64,000 nucleotides of DNA. Origin: Pseudozyma flocculosa PF-1 (taxonomy: Eukaryota > Basidiomycota > Ustilaginomycetes > Ustilaginales > Ustilaginaceae). The stretch is taken from assembly GCF_000417875.1 (NCBI RefSeq), contig NW_006920876.1, positions 781,495 through 845,494 on the forward strand, in the 5' to 3' direction. Below the pieces are notes generated by a model. That model did no database searches. It was not told the origin of the DNA and saw nothing but the letters and a program-made list of their open reading frames with translations. The position numbers and the translations under genes were made by a program. Of the stretch, positions 20,678-31,813 are shown piece after piece; positions within the stretch are counted from its first letter, which is position 1, and each line of letters starts with the position of its first letter.

Positions 20678-23600
20678 ATGGATCCGGCAGCCTCGTCGTC
20701 AAACCCAGCCGCCGCCAAACGCACCCAGCAACAGGTCCCCCCGTCGTCGACCGGGACCTCGCCGCGTCACTTTCATGGTTCACCTTCTCTCCGCCGCACC
20801 AGTTCCCATTCCCGAGCCGCGCGGTCAATAGGCGACGGCCCCGCAGCCTCCTCCTCGACTTCCGCTCACGGCCACGCTCGACATCGCGGGCGTGCCAGGC
20901 CAAAGTCGGCGGCAGGAAAGGGCGCGTTGCTTCCCTGCGAGGGCGCACACACCCGCACCTCGTCCAACTCGAGCGCCCACACGCTCGACAGCAGTCACTA
21001 TCCTGGCGGCGTCATCAATCAACATCCTGGTAAGTGTTTCTTCTAGCCCCTGCGCATGCGGCGACTTCCTGGCCACGATAGCAAGGGGCCGGGCAAGTGC
21101 CGACGTGTTGCTGCCGGCTGCAGCACCCATCCAGCTGTGCCGAGCCGCGTCTCGACGCCGCAAGATGCCGTTGCGCCGTATCACGATTGGGCCCAAGCTG
21201 ACATGCACGGCGCTCGACCTCCCGTCGTTGTGCCATGGCGCCCGCCGCATCCAGGACTCTCGCAAGTCTCGTCTCCGCACATTGTCGTTCTGCCTCCGCA
21301 TCCGTCATCCTACATCCCGGCCAATCCGCCTTTCGACATGCGTCCACCACCGCACCACAGTCAGCCGCACTCAATGGCAGGCCAAGACCTGACGGCGTCG
21401 AGCCCGGTCCGCCCGCGTTCGACGACCCCCGGCCCACCGGTCGTCGTGCACGGTCCGGCGTCCGAATATGCGTACGTCTCGCAGCCCACGGCCTACCAGC
21501 CCCCCCCGACCGCGGCACTACACCCCCACCATCCTGGCCATTCACGCCCGCACCAGCAGCAACAGCAGCAACAGCACCACTCGCGCCCACCTCACCACCT
21601 CCTCCACCATCACCCGCAGTCCCTCCACCAGCCGCATCACCAGCCGCAACAGCACGTGCTCCCGGGGCAACCCTCGGCATCCTTTGTGACCTACGGCGGG
21701 CAGTATTACACGCACGCCCATCCGGCCGCACCCGTCAGCGCCCCGAGTTCTTCCCATGTCAGCTACGGACCGGGAATGCGCACCTACTCCGAGTCCCCTG
21801 GCACGTACACGAATGCCGGCGGTCAGATCGACTCCGCGGGTGCAAGTCGCAGCGGTAGCGGCAGCGATGCCGACAGCTCTCGTCCAGAGACCTCGCGGAG
21901 CAATTCACTCAGCTCCAGCTCGATCGGCGAGCTGTCTGCCTCGGTCGCTGGCAGCGCCTACGGGCCGCAGTACCATCACGCCGCACCGGTAAGTCTACCC
22001 CTCTTTGGTGCACCTCCGGAAGTCTTGTGGCCGCCTTGGGTAGGAATCGAGGTGATTGACTCGTCCCTGTCGGACGGCTTCTGCCTCGCTCCGATGATCC
22101 AGTATACCCACTACGCCCCCTACTACTCGCAGGGCGCTGCCGGCTCCGCCGCGCCGTTCCACCAGCCGCCGCACGGCCCCAACGATGGCCCCGTCGTGCT
22201 GCAGGGCCCGGTCTCGACCTACGCCGTGCCGTCGGGTAGTCCAGCGTACGGACGCACCTACTCGTACGGCACGACGCACTATGCGCCCCAGTCCTACGGC
22301 TCTGTGTACGTGGCCGGTAGACCTGGCTGGCAGCAAGGCGGGCCGAACCATTTCCCGCAACAGCAGCATCAACCACAGCACCCTCAGGCGGGGCCACCGG
22401 GGCCCTGGATGCCTGCCATCAATCCAGGCACCAACCCAAGTAGCCACGCCCCTACGGGCGGTCGCCATCCTCCAGGTCAAAGGCAAAGGCACGCTGGACC
22501 GCATGCGCATCCGCCGCCGCTGCTCGGAGGCATCACCTCGCCTCGCACCGGGCCCGGAGCGCTGCCCGCTCGGCCTCCGTCGTCGGCCGGATCTACTGCC
22601 AACGCGTCTCTGCCCGCCAGCCTCGCTGACGGCTCGGCTGACGGCTCATCGAACGGCACCGCGCACGCGCCGTTGGGCGTTCACGCCGCTGCGGACATGC
22701 TCGGTCATAGCGCTACGACGACGGTGCCACCCGTCGGCAACGCCGAGGCGCACGCGGTGGACGTGGCGGCAGAGGCCAAGGTACCGGGGCGCGGCCTGAG
22801 GCCGCACTACCATCCTCAGCAGGGTCCGCGTTCCGACTTTGTGCTCTGGTGCGGCAATGTGCCCCACGATGCAACCGTCGAGGAGCTCTGGAGCCTTTTC
22901 TCGCAACTCCCGCCGGACCACGACTTTTTCGGCGACGACGGGCATGCGGCCGCATCACGCAGTGAACCCGTCGACTCTACCCGCGCTTCGAATCAGTCGG
23001 CTGCGGGCGCAGGTGGGCAAGAGAGCTCGACATTGGGAGCGCCCGAGCCTGTTTTGGACCCCAACGTCGATGCCCACGGGGTACTCTCGGTTTTTATCAT
23101 CTCGCGGTCCAACTGCGCCTTTATCAACTACGCCACGGCGAGGCATCTCGAAAGGGCTGCTGCCTACTTCCAGGGCAGATCCCTGCGACCCCAGGACCCG
23201 AGGTGCCCTAAGCTCGTCTGCCGAGTCCGCAAGAAGGATGACGAAGCGCAGGCGGGCGTGCTCGGACAGCGAGGTCGAGGCGTCCACGTCACCTGGCTGC
23301 ACCAACAGCGCGAGGCCGAGAAAAAGAAGAAGCAGCAGCAGCAGCAGCAACAGCAGCAACAGCAGCAACAGCAGCAACAGCAGCCACATCAGCAGCCACA
23401 GTTACAGCCACAGCCGCCCTCGCAGAAGGAGCAGTCGCCGTCCAATAGGAGCGATTCGGCGAGGGCCAAGGCGAACACAACACCTTCATCCAACGCCACG
23501 CTATCGCCACCGCCGCCTTCCGTGTCCTCGGCGTCGGATCGGACCGGCGCGTCGCCCCTTGAGAACTCGAGTAGCTCGTACAGCTCGAGCGGCTCCCTCT

Positions 23601-25027
23601 CGTTCGCCTCGACCACTTCGTCGCTGTTCCGCCACCCGGCATTCCGCAATCGCTTCTTCATCCTCAAGAGCCTGCGCCGCGACGACCTGGAGCGCTCCGT
23701 CGAGACAGGCTTGTGGGCGACTCAGCCTCACAACGAGGCCGTGCTCGACCAGGCTTTCCGGAACAGCGAAAACGTCTACCTGATCTTCAGCGTCAACGAG
23801 AGCGGCGAGTTCTTCGGCTACGCCAAGATGGCCGGCCCGATCCACACACGCACGCCAAATCCCAAAGAGGCCGCCAACGGGCTGGACAGCACAACGTCCT
23901 CTGGCGCCACACCTGTCGACGTGGTTGCGACGCCATCCTCGCTGAGCCAGGACGGGGCCCCCTCTGATGCTCTCGCCCCAGCTCCCGCCATCGACACGGT
24001 CAGCAGGCCCGCCGTCATTTGTTCTGCGGCTGACGGCAATTTGGACCTCGGCCCGAGGCGAGACCTACACGCATCGCCTCAGCAACAGTCTAGGGAGCTG
24101 GCACCCCCCATCAGCTCTCCCCTCCCCCTCACACCCGCGCAGGAAGAGGAGCACAAGGGACTCGGGCTGGGCAGCGACGAGGACGGTCTCCTGACGCCGA
24201 GAAACATGACGGCCCTGAACCCCACGCAGTCTCAGACGTGGCCCTCGACCACCAAGCCGAACACCGTTGCCGATGCTTCCGTCGCGGACGCGCCGGACGC
24301 CGGGGACCGTCACTCGGATCACGGCAGGGAAAAGGGTACGGCCACGACCGACGACATGCCTCTGCCACTCGCTCGTCCCCCATTCCCGCATCGCCAGACG
24401 GAGCCGGACGATCAAGGCATCCGCAGGGTCGACATGGCTGGCAGCCTGTCGCCGCAGGCGCCGAACGATGACCAGAGCGTCAGCCTCGCACCGAGCGACT
24501 CTGCATCCTGGTCGTCGGCCGAGTCGCGATTCGCGGAGCAGGTGGCGCTGCGGGCGGTGATCCACAACCTTCGACTCGACGAGCGCGAGTCCCGCGGCAA
24601 GGCCAACATGCTCGAGGATCAGCTCAACGCCGCTTCCGATGGATCCGGCGTCACCGCCGCGGCCGGCTCGTCTGCGAGAGCCGGAGATGCAAAGGGCGCG
24701 CAGCAAGGCGGGTCCGACCCGTCGAACCCACCGCGCGCCTCGTCGTCGGATTCGTGGGGCAAGCCGTTCAAGGTCGAATGGGTCAAGACAGAGCCGCTCT
24801 CGTTTTACCGCGTACGAAAGCTACGCAACCCCTGGCGCGACAACCGCTTGGTCAAAGTCTCTCGAGATGGCACCGAGCTCGAGCCGGACGTCGGCATGAA
24901 GATGCTCCTGGAGTGGGACAAGGACCAGGCCGGTTCGTCGCTCCACGACCGCGGCGGTAGGCTGCGCCACGGAGACCGGAGCTCCAAGGCCTCGGCTGCC
25001 GACGATATAGCAGAGGAGGAGGAGTAG
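20678..25027 (+). CDS. RRM and YTH domain RNA-binding protein (probable m6A reader)
   Basis: Three exons: 20678-21029, 21135-21988 and 22103-25027; about 1376 residues. The start may instead lie further upstream in the same frame. The N-terminal 640 residues are His/Gln/Pro/Ser-rich and disordered. An RRM starts near 648 (DFVLWCGNVPHDATVEELW, then FIISRSNCAFINYATARHLERA). A Gln tract of about twenty residues follows near 815. The YTH domain begins near 912 (RNRFFILKSLRRDDLERSV, GLWATQPHNEAVLD, VYLIFSVNESGEFFGYAKM). It is interrupted by about 300 low-complexity residues and resumes near 1287 with SWGKPFKVEWVKTEPLSFYRV. Trp in GLWAT and in SSDSWGKPF sit where YTH proteins place the aromatic cage for N6-methyladenosine. 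Intron 2 (21989-22102) is 114 nt, in frame and stop-free, so its retention would add 38 residues. Confidence 0.82.
23333..23394. repeat. CAG/CAA tract encoding polyglutamine
   Basis: Alternating CAG and CAA codons, about twenty Gln following a short Lys run, between the RRM and YTH parts of the RNA-binding protein. Confidence 0.9.
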
Positions 25028-26771
25028 CAGCGACGGCGCCGGAGCCTAAGAGTGCGTTATACACGTTAGCGCACCGCTCTCTGTCCCGTCGACTGCGACC
25101 CGCCTTCTTTGCCGAGCCGCGACGACGCGGGCCTCGTGCGACCTCTAATATCTTGGACCGATCCCGCCGCCGGCGACACCGATCCTTTCGCCTCGACGAC
25201 ACTTTCTCCCCGTTCCTTTGCGCACACCGATGGCAAGGTCGAGGCTCGCCTTCCTGCCGGCACCGCCAACCGGCTCTCTCGAGAACCGCCTCTTCGGCGA
25301 TGCTGCATCGGCCGAGGCAACCTTTTACCTCCTTTTTGGCGCCGCGGCATCCGCACCAAAGAGCCTCTCAAGACACACGCGTCCCCGACGCTCGACGCTC
25401 GATGCTCGGCGCTCGACCTACCGACCCGTCCCGACCCGTCCCGAGACGGCACACTGGCGCCCGTTCCCCCTTCTCATCATGTCACGGGCTATCAGATAAA
25501 CGACACTGCCCGACACGGGAACCCGACGCAACATCGGAAACGGTACTCCCATGCCGCTACCGCCGTCACCATCTGCCGGGCCGCCTCTTGACGGGCCCGG
25601 TCTCTCTCCGACTCCCAGTGCTTCCCCACCTACGCTCCCCTGCTTCCACAATGCCTCGGCCTGCCCGCCTCTCCCGCCTCTCGCCGTGTTTTCCCGGACC
25701 TCGACCATGTGCCATCGGTGATATACTCGCATACCGAACGCAGTTCTCCTGTCCCTCTTTCCTCTCCTCTCCTCTCCTCTCCTACCTCTCCTCTTTCTCT
25801 ACTCTACATCTTTCTCCTTCCGTCCCGTCCTCTCTCTTCCCCTCTCTTTCCATCCTCTTCTTTTGGGCACATACTCGAGCGGATCTTTCAAAGGGTGCCG
25901 CCACCACTCCAGGTCTTTCCCCCTCTCTCGCCAAGCCTCTCGTCCTAGGCACACGCCTCGGTTGGCTCGACGACGATGGGAAAAGCCTTTCTGCATACTG
26001 CCCGCCGTCCCCTTGACCCATCCCGCGTTCCACGGCCGTCGTAGTCGCTGTTGTCATCATCATCCCCGACTCCCATCCCCTCCCCGCCCATACACACACA
26101 CGCCACGCTACACACGCGCTCTCTCTCTCTCTCACACACGCACGCACGCATCTGTACTGTACGCTAGCCAATCCTTCTTATACACATCCCGGGAGCATTC
26201 TCCAAGCAAGTCAGGTTCCGTTCCCTGCCCTCTCCGTTCCTGCCCTCCGCCCCTTGCCGTCCCTTGCATTCGAGTGTGTTGTAGAGTCCGGTCGAGTTTG
26301 AGGCTCGTCTACCCCTTTGCACATGCCTTGACCCGCCCAGACTGCGCAAGCGCCCTTTCCGATCTCGTCGCACTGCCAGCCGTCAAGCAGAAAGCAGCTG
26401 CAAAAGGGCGGCAAAGCGAGCAATCTTCGAGTTACGGATTGTCCTGTAATCGGATCTACGGAAGAGCAAGACTGGACTGGACCGGAGCGGAGCGAGGGGG
26501 CAGGTACAGCTCGTGGGTAGGAGAGCGGGGTTGTCTGTCGCCCACGGTTTCAGTCTGTCGCGGGGAGAGGGGGCAAGGGGGAACAGGGAGATGGTCGCGA
26601 CAAGGTCGGGGGGGACGAGGAGCAGGTCTGGAGAAGCCGGAGGGAGGCGAGAAGCCGGAAGGCCGGGCTGCGCTTTTCCAGCGCGCCGCGAACCATGTCG
26701 TCCAGCCGTTGAGTTCGAGATCGACGTCGACATCGACCCAAGGGCCCAGGCGGGGGCCGCCGCACCACGGC
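25028..26771. other. No supported gene; convergent 3' region
   Basis: Lies between the 3' end of the YTH-domain gene and the 3' end of the TRI14-like gene. It holds pyrimidine-rich tracts (CCTCT repeats near 25755-25870), a CA/CT-rich patch near 26085-26150 and no conserved coding segment on either strand. Confidence 0.55.
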
Positions 26772-27839
26772 CTAGGCGAGGATCGAGTTGGGGATCTTGT
26801 AGAGCCAGTTGTCGATCCTGCCGCCCTTTGCGCCCTCGGCAAAGTAGGCGCCGCCGCCGTAGATGCCGTTGACGCCGCCGAGGCGCGCCTCGGTGACGAC
26901 GGTGAGCGAGTTGGTCTGGAACTCGGGGCGGGTGAAGCTCTTGACGCTGGCCGACTTCCAGCCGTCGGTCGAGGTGAAAGCGTAGACGCTGGGCGCCTTT
27001 GCGCCGACAAGGATCGACTTGCCGCCGCTCGAGACGAAAGTGAGCTTCTCGGTGCCGTCGAGGGAGCCAAACGAGGCGCCGCTGAGGGCGACGGGGGTGG
27101 CCGTGGCCGTGGGCTGCGAGAGGTCAAACGACGTAATGGGGCGCGGACCGCCGTAGGCGACCAGGCGGTTGGTCCTCGAGTCAAAGGCGACGCCCGTGTA
27201 GCCGGGACGCTGGCTTCCGTTGGAGGCCTCGGCGAACCAGGCCTCTACGTTCTTGCCGTCGGGCGAGACCTTGGCGATGGCGGGGATGCCGAGGGCAAAG
27301 ACGACGTACGAGTTGCCCTGCGAGTCCTGGGCCGAGTCGACGGGCCCAAAGGGGCGCGTGCCCGTGCTGGCCTCAAACTGGCGCTGGACGGCGTCAAAGT
27401 AGACGCTCCACACGGGCGTCGAGGCGGCGGTGGCGGGCAGGTCAAAGGCGTGGAAGGAGCAGGGCCCAGTCTTGCTCTGGTCCGGGCCGAAGCGGAAGGC
27501 GGCCGAGTCCTTTGCGACGCCGTAGAGGCGCTTGGCGTTGGAGCGCGTGTCGATCGAGAGGCCGGCCATCTGCTGGGCGCCGTCGCCCGACGACGAGACG
27601 CCGGGGATGAGGAGGTTGTAGTGGTCCGAGTTGGCCGGGTTCCACACCGAGATGCGGCCTTTCCAGAGGTTGGACTGGTAGAAGAGGTTGCGCGTGCGGT
27701 CGTAGACGGTGTCCTCCGGGTACAGGTTCTTGACGCGGATGCTGTACGAGTCCGGTGCGACGGGCGCCGCGTGCGACGGGGCCAGCGTGGCGCACCCAAT
27801 GGCGGCGGCGATGGCGGCGGAGAGGAGGGTGAAGCGCAT
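26772..27839 (-). CDS. Secreted TRI14-like protein
   Basis: Single exon, 355 residues, start at 27839. A signal peptide (RFTLLSAAIAAAIGCATLAP) precedes the mature part. Diagnostic segments resemble the fungal TRI14 family: KNLYPEDTVYDRTRNLFYQS, WKGRISVWNPA, GAQQMAGLSIDT, RPFGPVDSAQDSQGNSYVVF, IPAIAKVSPDGKNVEAWFAE, SQRPGYTGVAFDSRTNRLVAYGG, and a C-terminal GIYGGGAYFAEGAKGG. The repeated strand-turn pattern suggests a beta-propeller. TRI14 is named from trichothecene clusters, where it affects virulence and its biochemical role is unclear. Homologues occur widely in fungi without that pathway, and no other pathway gene is in this window, so no toxin role should be assumed. Neighbours are unrelated. 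Confidence 0.7.
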   Translation of the reverse strand: MRFTLLSAAIAAAIGCATLAPSHAAPVAPDSYSIRVKNLYPEDTVYDRTRNLFYQSNLWKGRISVWNPANSDHYNLLIPGVSSSGDGAQQMAGLSIDTRSNAKRLYGVAKDSAAFRFGPDQSKTGPCSFHAFDLPATAASTPVWSVYFDAVQRQFEASTGTRPFGPVDSAQDSQGNSYVVFALGIPAIAKVSPDGKNVEAWFAEASNGSQRPGYTGVAFDSRTNRLVAYGGPRPITSFDLSQPTATATPVALSGASFGSLDGTEKLTFVSSGGKSILVGAKAPSVYAFTSTDGWKSASVKSFTRPEFQTNSLTVVTEARLGGVNGIYGGGAYFAEGAKGGRIDNWLYKIPNSILA

Positions 27840-29820
27840 GGTGATTGGGCGGGGTTGGTGAGGAGGGATGGATGAGGAGGAGGATAGGAATCAAAGACGA
27901 GACCGGGGCGGTGGAAAGAATGTATCGGTGAGGTGGACGGTGACGATGTCGAGGACCGCAGGACAGAGAGAGAGACCGGAGCAAGAGAGTGTGAGGATGC
28001 CTTTGAGCTTCAGCTAGAGGACCAAGGATCGTTTGGTGGCACAGAAAGAGGGGCAGAGGCGATAGTCGAGGGGAGTGGAGAGAAGGAGGGCAGAAGCGAC
28101 GTTGACGAAGGGAGCAACGGAAGGGCGGATGATGATTGAACGAATGACAAGGGACCGACCGCAATGGACGAGACACGGGATGACAGGGTGATGGAGGGAG
28201 AAAGGTAGGACGGAAGGGGGAGAGGAGATCAGAGGTGGGCGAATGGATAGGGCGGTCAGATGAGGGGACGGGCGGCTGCTACTAAAAGGGGAAGCAACCG
28301 CGGCGTCTACTTGGGCCGGGCCGTACAACAACGGCACCTAGCTTTCATTTGCAACAGCAGCGCAGCGGTCCCGGTCCCACCTGTCTGCCTGTGGAGTTCC
28401 GCCGACAGCAGTACGTGTGTGTCCCCCACCCGGGCTCTTTCGCTGACCCAGCCTGCGCTCGCTCCCCGTCGTCCAGGAGGTGATGAGTGCGATGGTCCGT
28501 TTGGTAACGGTACCAGACCTCGTGGTTGTCTTGTTCTATGAGATGGCGACGGTGCCGGCCGAAGTCGAGCCCCTTGCGTACCAGCTCGTCGAGGCTGAGG
28601 CAGGCAGGATGGCGGCCGACAGCGCCCTGCGTTGCTCTCGCTAGGTCGGCGAGGGCGGTAGAGTGCCCAGCGATGGAAGAAGGCAAATTGCCATAAACAA
28701 ACCGACGTGACCCGCCCATCGCGGGCGTCGACAGAGGGATCAGCAGAAGCGTCGCTTGCAGCAACAGAGCTGCCCGCAGAGTAGTGAAAGGCCGGCCTGT
28801 CGACAACACCTCAGGCGGCGCCCCCGCGTCCAAACTGCAGCGGCAGCGGCAGCGGAGCAGCAGCAGCAGCAAGCAGCATCAGCAACGGGACGAAACCCAT
28901 TTTGGGCGCAATGGCATCTGAAGCCCGGAGCAAGGCAGAGAGCATGATTGATTGTGCGGTCCCGCGAGGTTCCCTTGCGTTGGACTCTATTGGCAGAACG
29001 AGCCAAAAGGGATCCGCCAAGAGGAAGAGTAACTGCTGTATGTACATCCACGGCAGCCTTCTACAGTAGAGAGCCATCAGGACCGACGGGAGGATCAGCG
29101 GCGGAGACTAGTGCCGGGCAGCGAGAATGACGACGACGACGACCTCATACGGCCAAACGGAACGTCGGCCGCATCTTAAGAAGGGCGGAGGCGATGCATG
29201 GCCCTCCCCGTCCTTGCCTGGCCTTTGCTGGGGGGCTGCCTCAGAGTGGTTACCCCTGGATGCCTTGGCGTCCGACTCGCCGCGCTTGCCTGCCTGTTTC
29301 GAGCGCTATTGCGTCTCCGCCCACCCGCGTGCTCTCAAAACTCAGCCACTTCTGAGATTCTCGACTTGATGTTGATGGCGGATGTCCAAAGGCAGCACCG
29401 TACCGCTCTCGACCCCGCTCTTGCGCTGCTCAGCGGAGACGAGCGAGACCGCAGTCCAGCTCCCGGCCTACACCCAGCATCGCATCGCATCTTACCGCAC
29501 ACAGCCGGCTGCAATGTCGATCGAAACGAAACACACCGGCAAAACAGGCGGGCAGGCAGGCAGGCAGGCAGGCAGCGGCAGGCAGGCAAAGCGCGGAGCC
29601 CGCCACAGCCCCCCTCCTCGCATACGGCTCCCGCCGCCCGGGACCTCAGGGTCCTGCGTTGCTCGACCGATCAACGGGGCCCTCTGCCCGCCGCCTGGCT
29701 TGCTTGCTTGCTTGCTTGCTTAGCTTCGCCTGCCTTGTTGGCCTTCGTCCAGACGAGGCTCGACGCTCACAAAACCACGCAACTGCACTCCAAGCAAGCA
29801 TCTTCCAGACCGATCCGCGC
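27840..29820. other. No supported gene
   Basis: Divergent region between the TRI14-like gene and the glutaredoxin-like gene. The first 400 bp are purine-rich on the + strand (pyrimidine-rich leader of the minus gene). GCA/CAG triplets occur near 28835-28885, CAGG repeats near 29552-29578 and a short CTTG tract at 29698-29721. No conserved coding segment found. Confidence 0.55.
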
Positions 29821-30440
29821 ATGGATAGAGCCACGATGATGCTCAACACCCTCTCCGCTTTCCTTGCGCCGTCGGTCGTGGGCCCGTCAGCTCCGTCGGC
29901 CTACCGTGGCCCGCTGCGACTGTCCCGCCTCGCCGGACTCGCCCGCCACTACTTTGCCACCTCGTCGATCCGCAGCACGACTCCGACCGCGCCGCCGCCG
30001 CCGCCGCCGCCAGCGGGCCAGGCACGCCTCACGCTCTACACGGGTCCCCAGTGCGACCTCTGCACCGTGATGCGCATCGAAATCGAAAAGGCCGCAAACG
30101 TCGTCCCCCTCGCCCTGTCCACCTACAACATCCGCGACGATTCCCTGCCAGACGTCGCAAAGTGGCGACGAAAGTACCAGTACGACATCCCCGTCCTGCA
30201 CCTCGACGACAAAGGCGAGTACAGCAGTCGAGTCGGCCGCAGCGAAGCACTGGCTTGGCTGCACCCTCCTTTTGACCGCTCACAGCACGCGCGCTAATGC
30301 CGAGTCGCTGTGCGCCATGCCATCGCCGTCTTGCAGAAATCTTTCGGCACAGGCTCAAGGCAGAGGACCTGGTCAAGGTGATCCGGGAGGCGCAGGCGCA
30401 GGAGGAAGTGCAGACGCAGCCTCGTGAGCCAGCGACATGA
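29821..30440 (+). CDS. Glutaredoxin-like mitochondrial-type protein (DUF836), with GC-AG intron
   Basis: Two exons: 29821-30214 and 30337-30440; 165 residues. Initiation may be at 29821 or at the ATG pair at 29836/29839. The N-terminus (about 60 residues) is Arg/Ser-rich, then Pro-rich, fitting a mitochondrial presequence. The domain begins ARLTLYTGPQCDLCTVMRIEIEKA with a CxxC redox motif, continues YNIRDDSLPDVAKWRRKYQYDIPVLHLD and ends KEIFRHRLKAEDLVKVIREA. Joining the two halves in frame needs a GC donor (AAAG|GCGAGT) rather than GT. That junction restores the HLD-D-KEIFRHRL segment typical of this thioredoxin-fold family. Exact substrate unknown. The gene converges on the roadblock gene, 152 bp away. 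Confidence 0.78.
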
Positions 30441-30592
30441 CGTTCCAACTCGTCGGCGTGTGCAGCTCAAAGAAGGGGTATATTCGGCGATCGCGTCTAT
30501 CGGAAGGTCTGCAATGCGTAGTCGTGAGGAACAGAGGGTGTGCGCGGGCGTGTCCGAGTCCAGGACGGTTCGGTAGGCGGCGACCGAGTGCT

Positions 30593-31367
30593 TCACGGGC
30601 CTGCAGTCGGGTCCTGTTCCACCAAAAGGGGGGATGGTTGCCCGACGCGGTCAGTGACGGTCGCGCAGTGCGGCTGTACAGAGACGAGCTCCACCGAACT
30701 CACCTGCAGCACCACGAGCAGGTACTTGTCGTTGGGCGTGATCATGATCTCGTACTTGCGCGTGCGGATGCGGAGGAAGCCGAGCTCGTCCTGCCGCGGG
30801 TGACACGGTCAGGGCCAAGACAGAGAGGTACGGAGCGGCATCGTCAGCATCCACTCTGCGAGGCCAGTACACACCAACCACGTCGGTCGGCTGGCCGACC
30901 ACCTGGAACTCACGCTGCCGTCGACGTTCTTGACCTCGTCGCTGGTGATGCCGACGCAGTTCTTGACGAGCCTGACGACCTTTTTCAGCGACTCGGCCCG
31001 CTCCCTCGCACCGGGTCCGCTGGGCTCAAACATCTGGCCGCCGCTGCGGATCACGAGGCCATCGGTGCGCGAGAGGACCAGGCAGCCCAGCACGCCCTGG
31101 TGCGCAGTGAGGCGGGTCAGCGTCGCTTCCACCTCGGCGGGAGGCGACGGGTTGCTCAACGACAGCGTCGCGGCCGGCGGCATCGGCGAGCGCCGGTCCG
31201 GAGAGTGCGGCGACGTCGAGAGCGGGTGCGGCTTCTCCTCGAGCGAGGTGGGCGAGATGCGCAGGCGCGCCTCGGTCGTCTGCAGGCGGGGGTCCAAGAG
31301 CAGCGCCAGCGGTCAGCTCCACGGTCGTCTGCCGGCGTCGCTTCGACAGGTCGCTACTGCTTACCAT
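30593..31367 (-). CDS. Roadblock/LC7-type dynein light chain
   Basis: Four exons: 31367-31365, 31279-30914, 30790-30704 and 30613-30593; 158 residues with phase 0 junctions throughout. The first coding exon is just the ATG, followed by GTAAGC. Roadblock domain segments: VEATLTRLTAHQGVLGCLVL, DGLVIRSGGQMFEP, AESLKKVVRLVKNCVG, then DELGFLRIRTRKYEIMITPNDKYLLVVLQ and a last exon DPTAGP. Light chains of this family dimerise and bind dynein intermediate chain. Usual length is about 100. The extra residues are an N-terminal Ser/Pro-rich region (about 1-50). The last exon is only 21 nt. Confidence 0.88.
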
Positions 31368-31813
31368 TGTGAGGGAGAAGGCGTCGGTGGTTGCGTTGGA
31401 GCAGGAGCGGTGCCAGTGGTCGTGTGGACAAAGAGTGGTGGTGGTCGTTGCCGTGGTGGTGGTGGTGGTGGCAGCAAGGAGCACGCTTCAGGGTCGACTG
31501 GCGAGAGGTAGGCGGTGCGGCCGTGGCAGTCCGTGCGCAGCGTTACGATATCGGCTCCTTGCGCGATTGCGCTCGCAGGGAAGCAAGAGTCGGCGTAGAT
31601 GTGGCCGCACAAGCTAAGTAGGAAAGCGTAGAATCTCAATCTGCCGTCCAAGAGGCAGACCGATGGGTAGGGGCTGGCGGGATGATGGATGGTGAGACAA
31701 CCAGGGCCAGGCCGCGTCCCAGCTCTCTCAAAAACACGCACCCTTCCAACGTGACATCATCCCAGGCGTGAACCCGGCGCAGGCACGGAGCAGGACAAGG
31801 GGGAAAAAAAGCA
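31368..31813. other. Upstream region of the roadblock gene; no gene seen
   Basis: Contains a GGT/GTGGT triplet patch near 31440-31470 (ACC on the minus strand, in the leader of the roadblock gene) and no conserved coding segment. Confidence 0.5.
31803..31809 (-). terminator. Pol III terminator of tRNA-Cys
   Basis: Seven consecutive T on the minus strand, five bases past the tRNA 3' end. Confidence 0.7.

Noticed and set aside
20497..21033. Alternative plus-strand frame starting at 20497 as first exon of the YTH gene
   Set aside because: The frame beginning MDPAASSSN at 20678 has the disordered Ser/His composition of the rest of the protein and closes phase with a good acceptor at 21134; the alternative does so only with weaker acceptors.
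26772..27839. Trichothecene biosynthesis cluster
   Set aside because: Only a TRI14-like homologue is present; no terpene synthase, P450 or acyltransferase gene is in the window.
25863..27875. 670-codon plus-strand open frame
   Set aside because: It runs antisense across the entire TRI14-like gene; its Gly/Val/Arg-rich composition is the usual mirror of a GC-rich coding strand.
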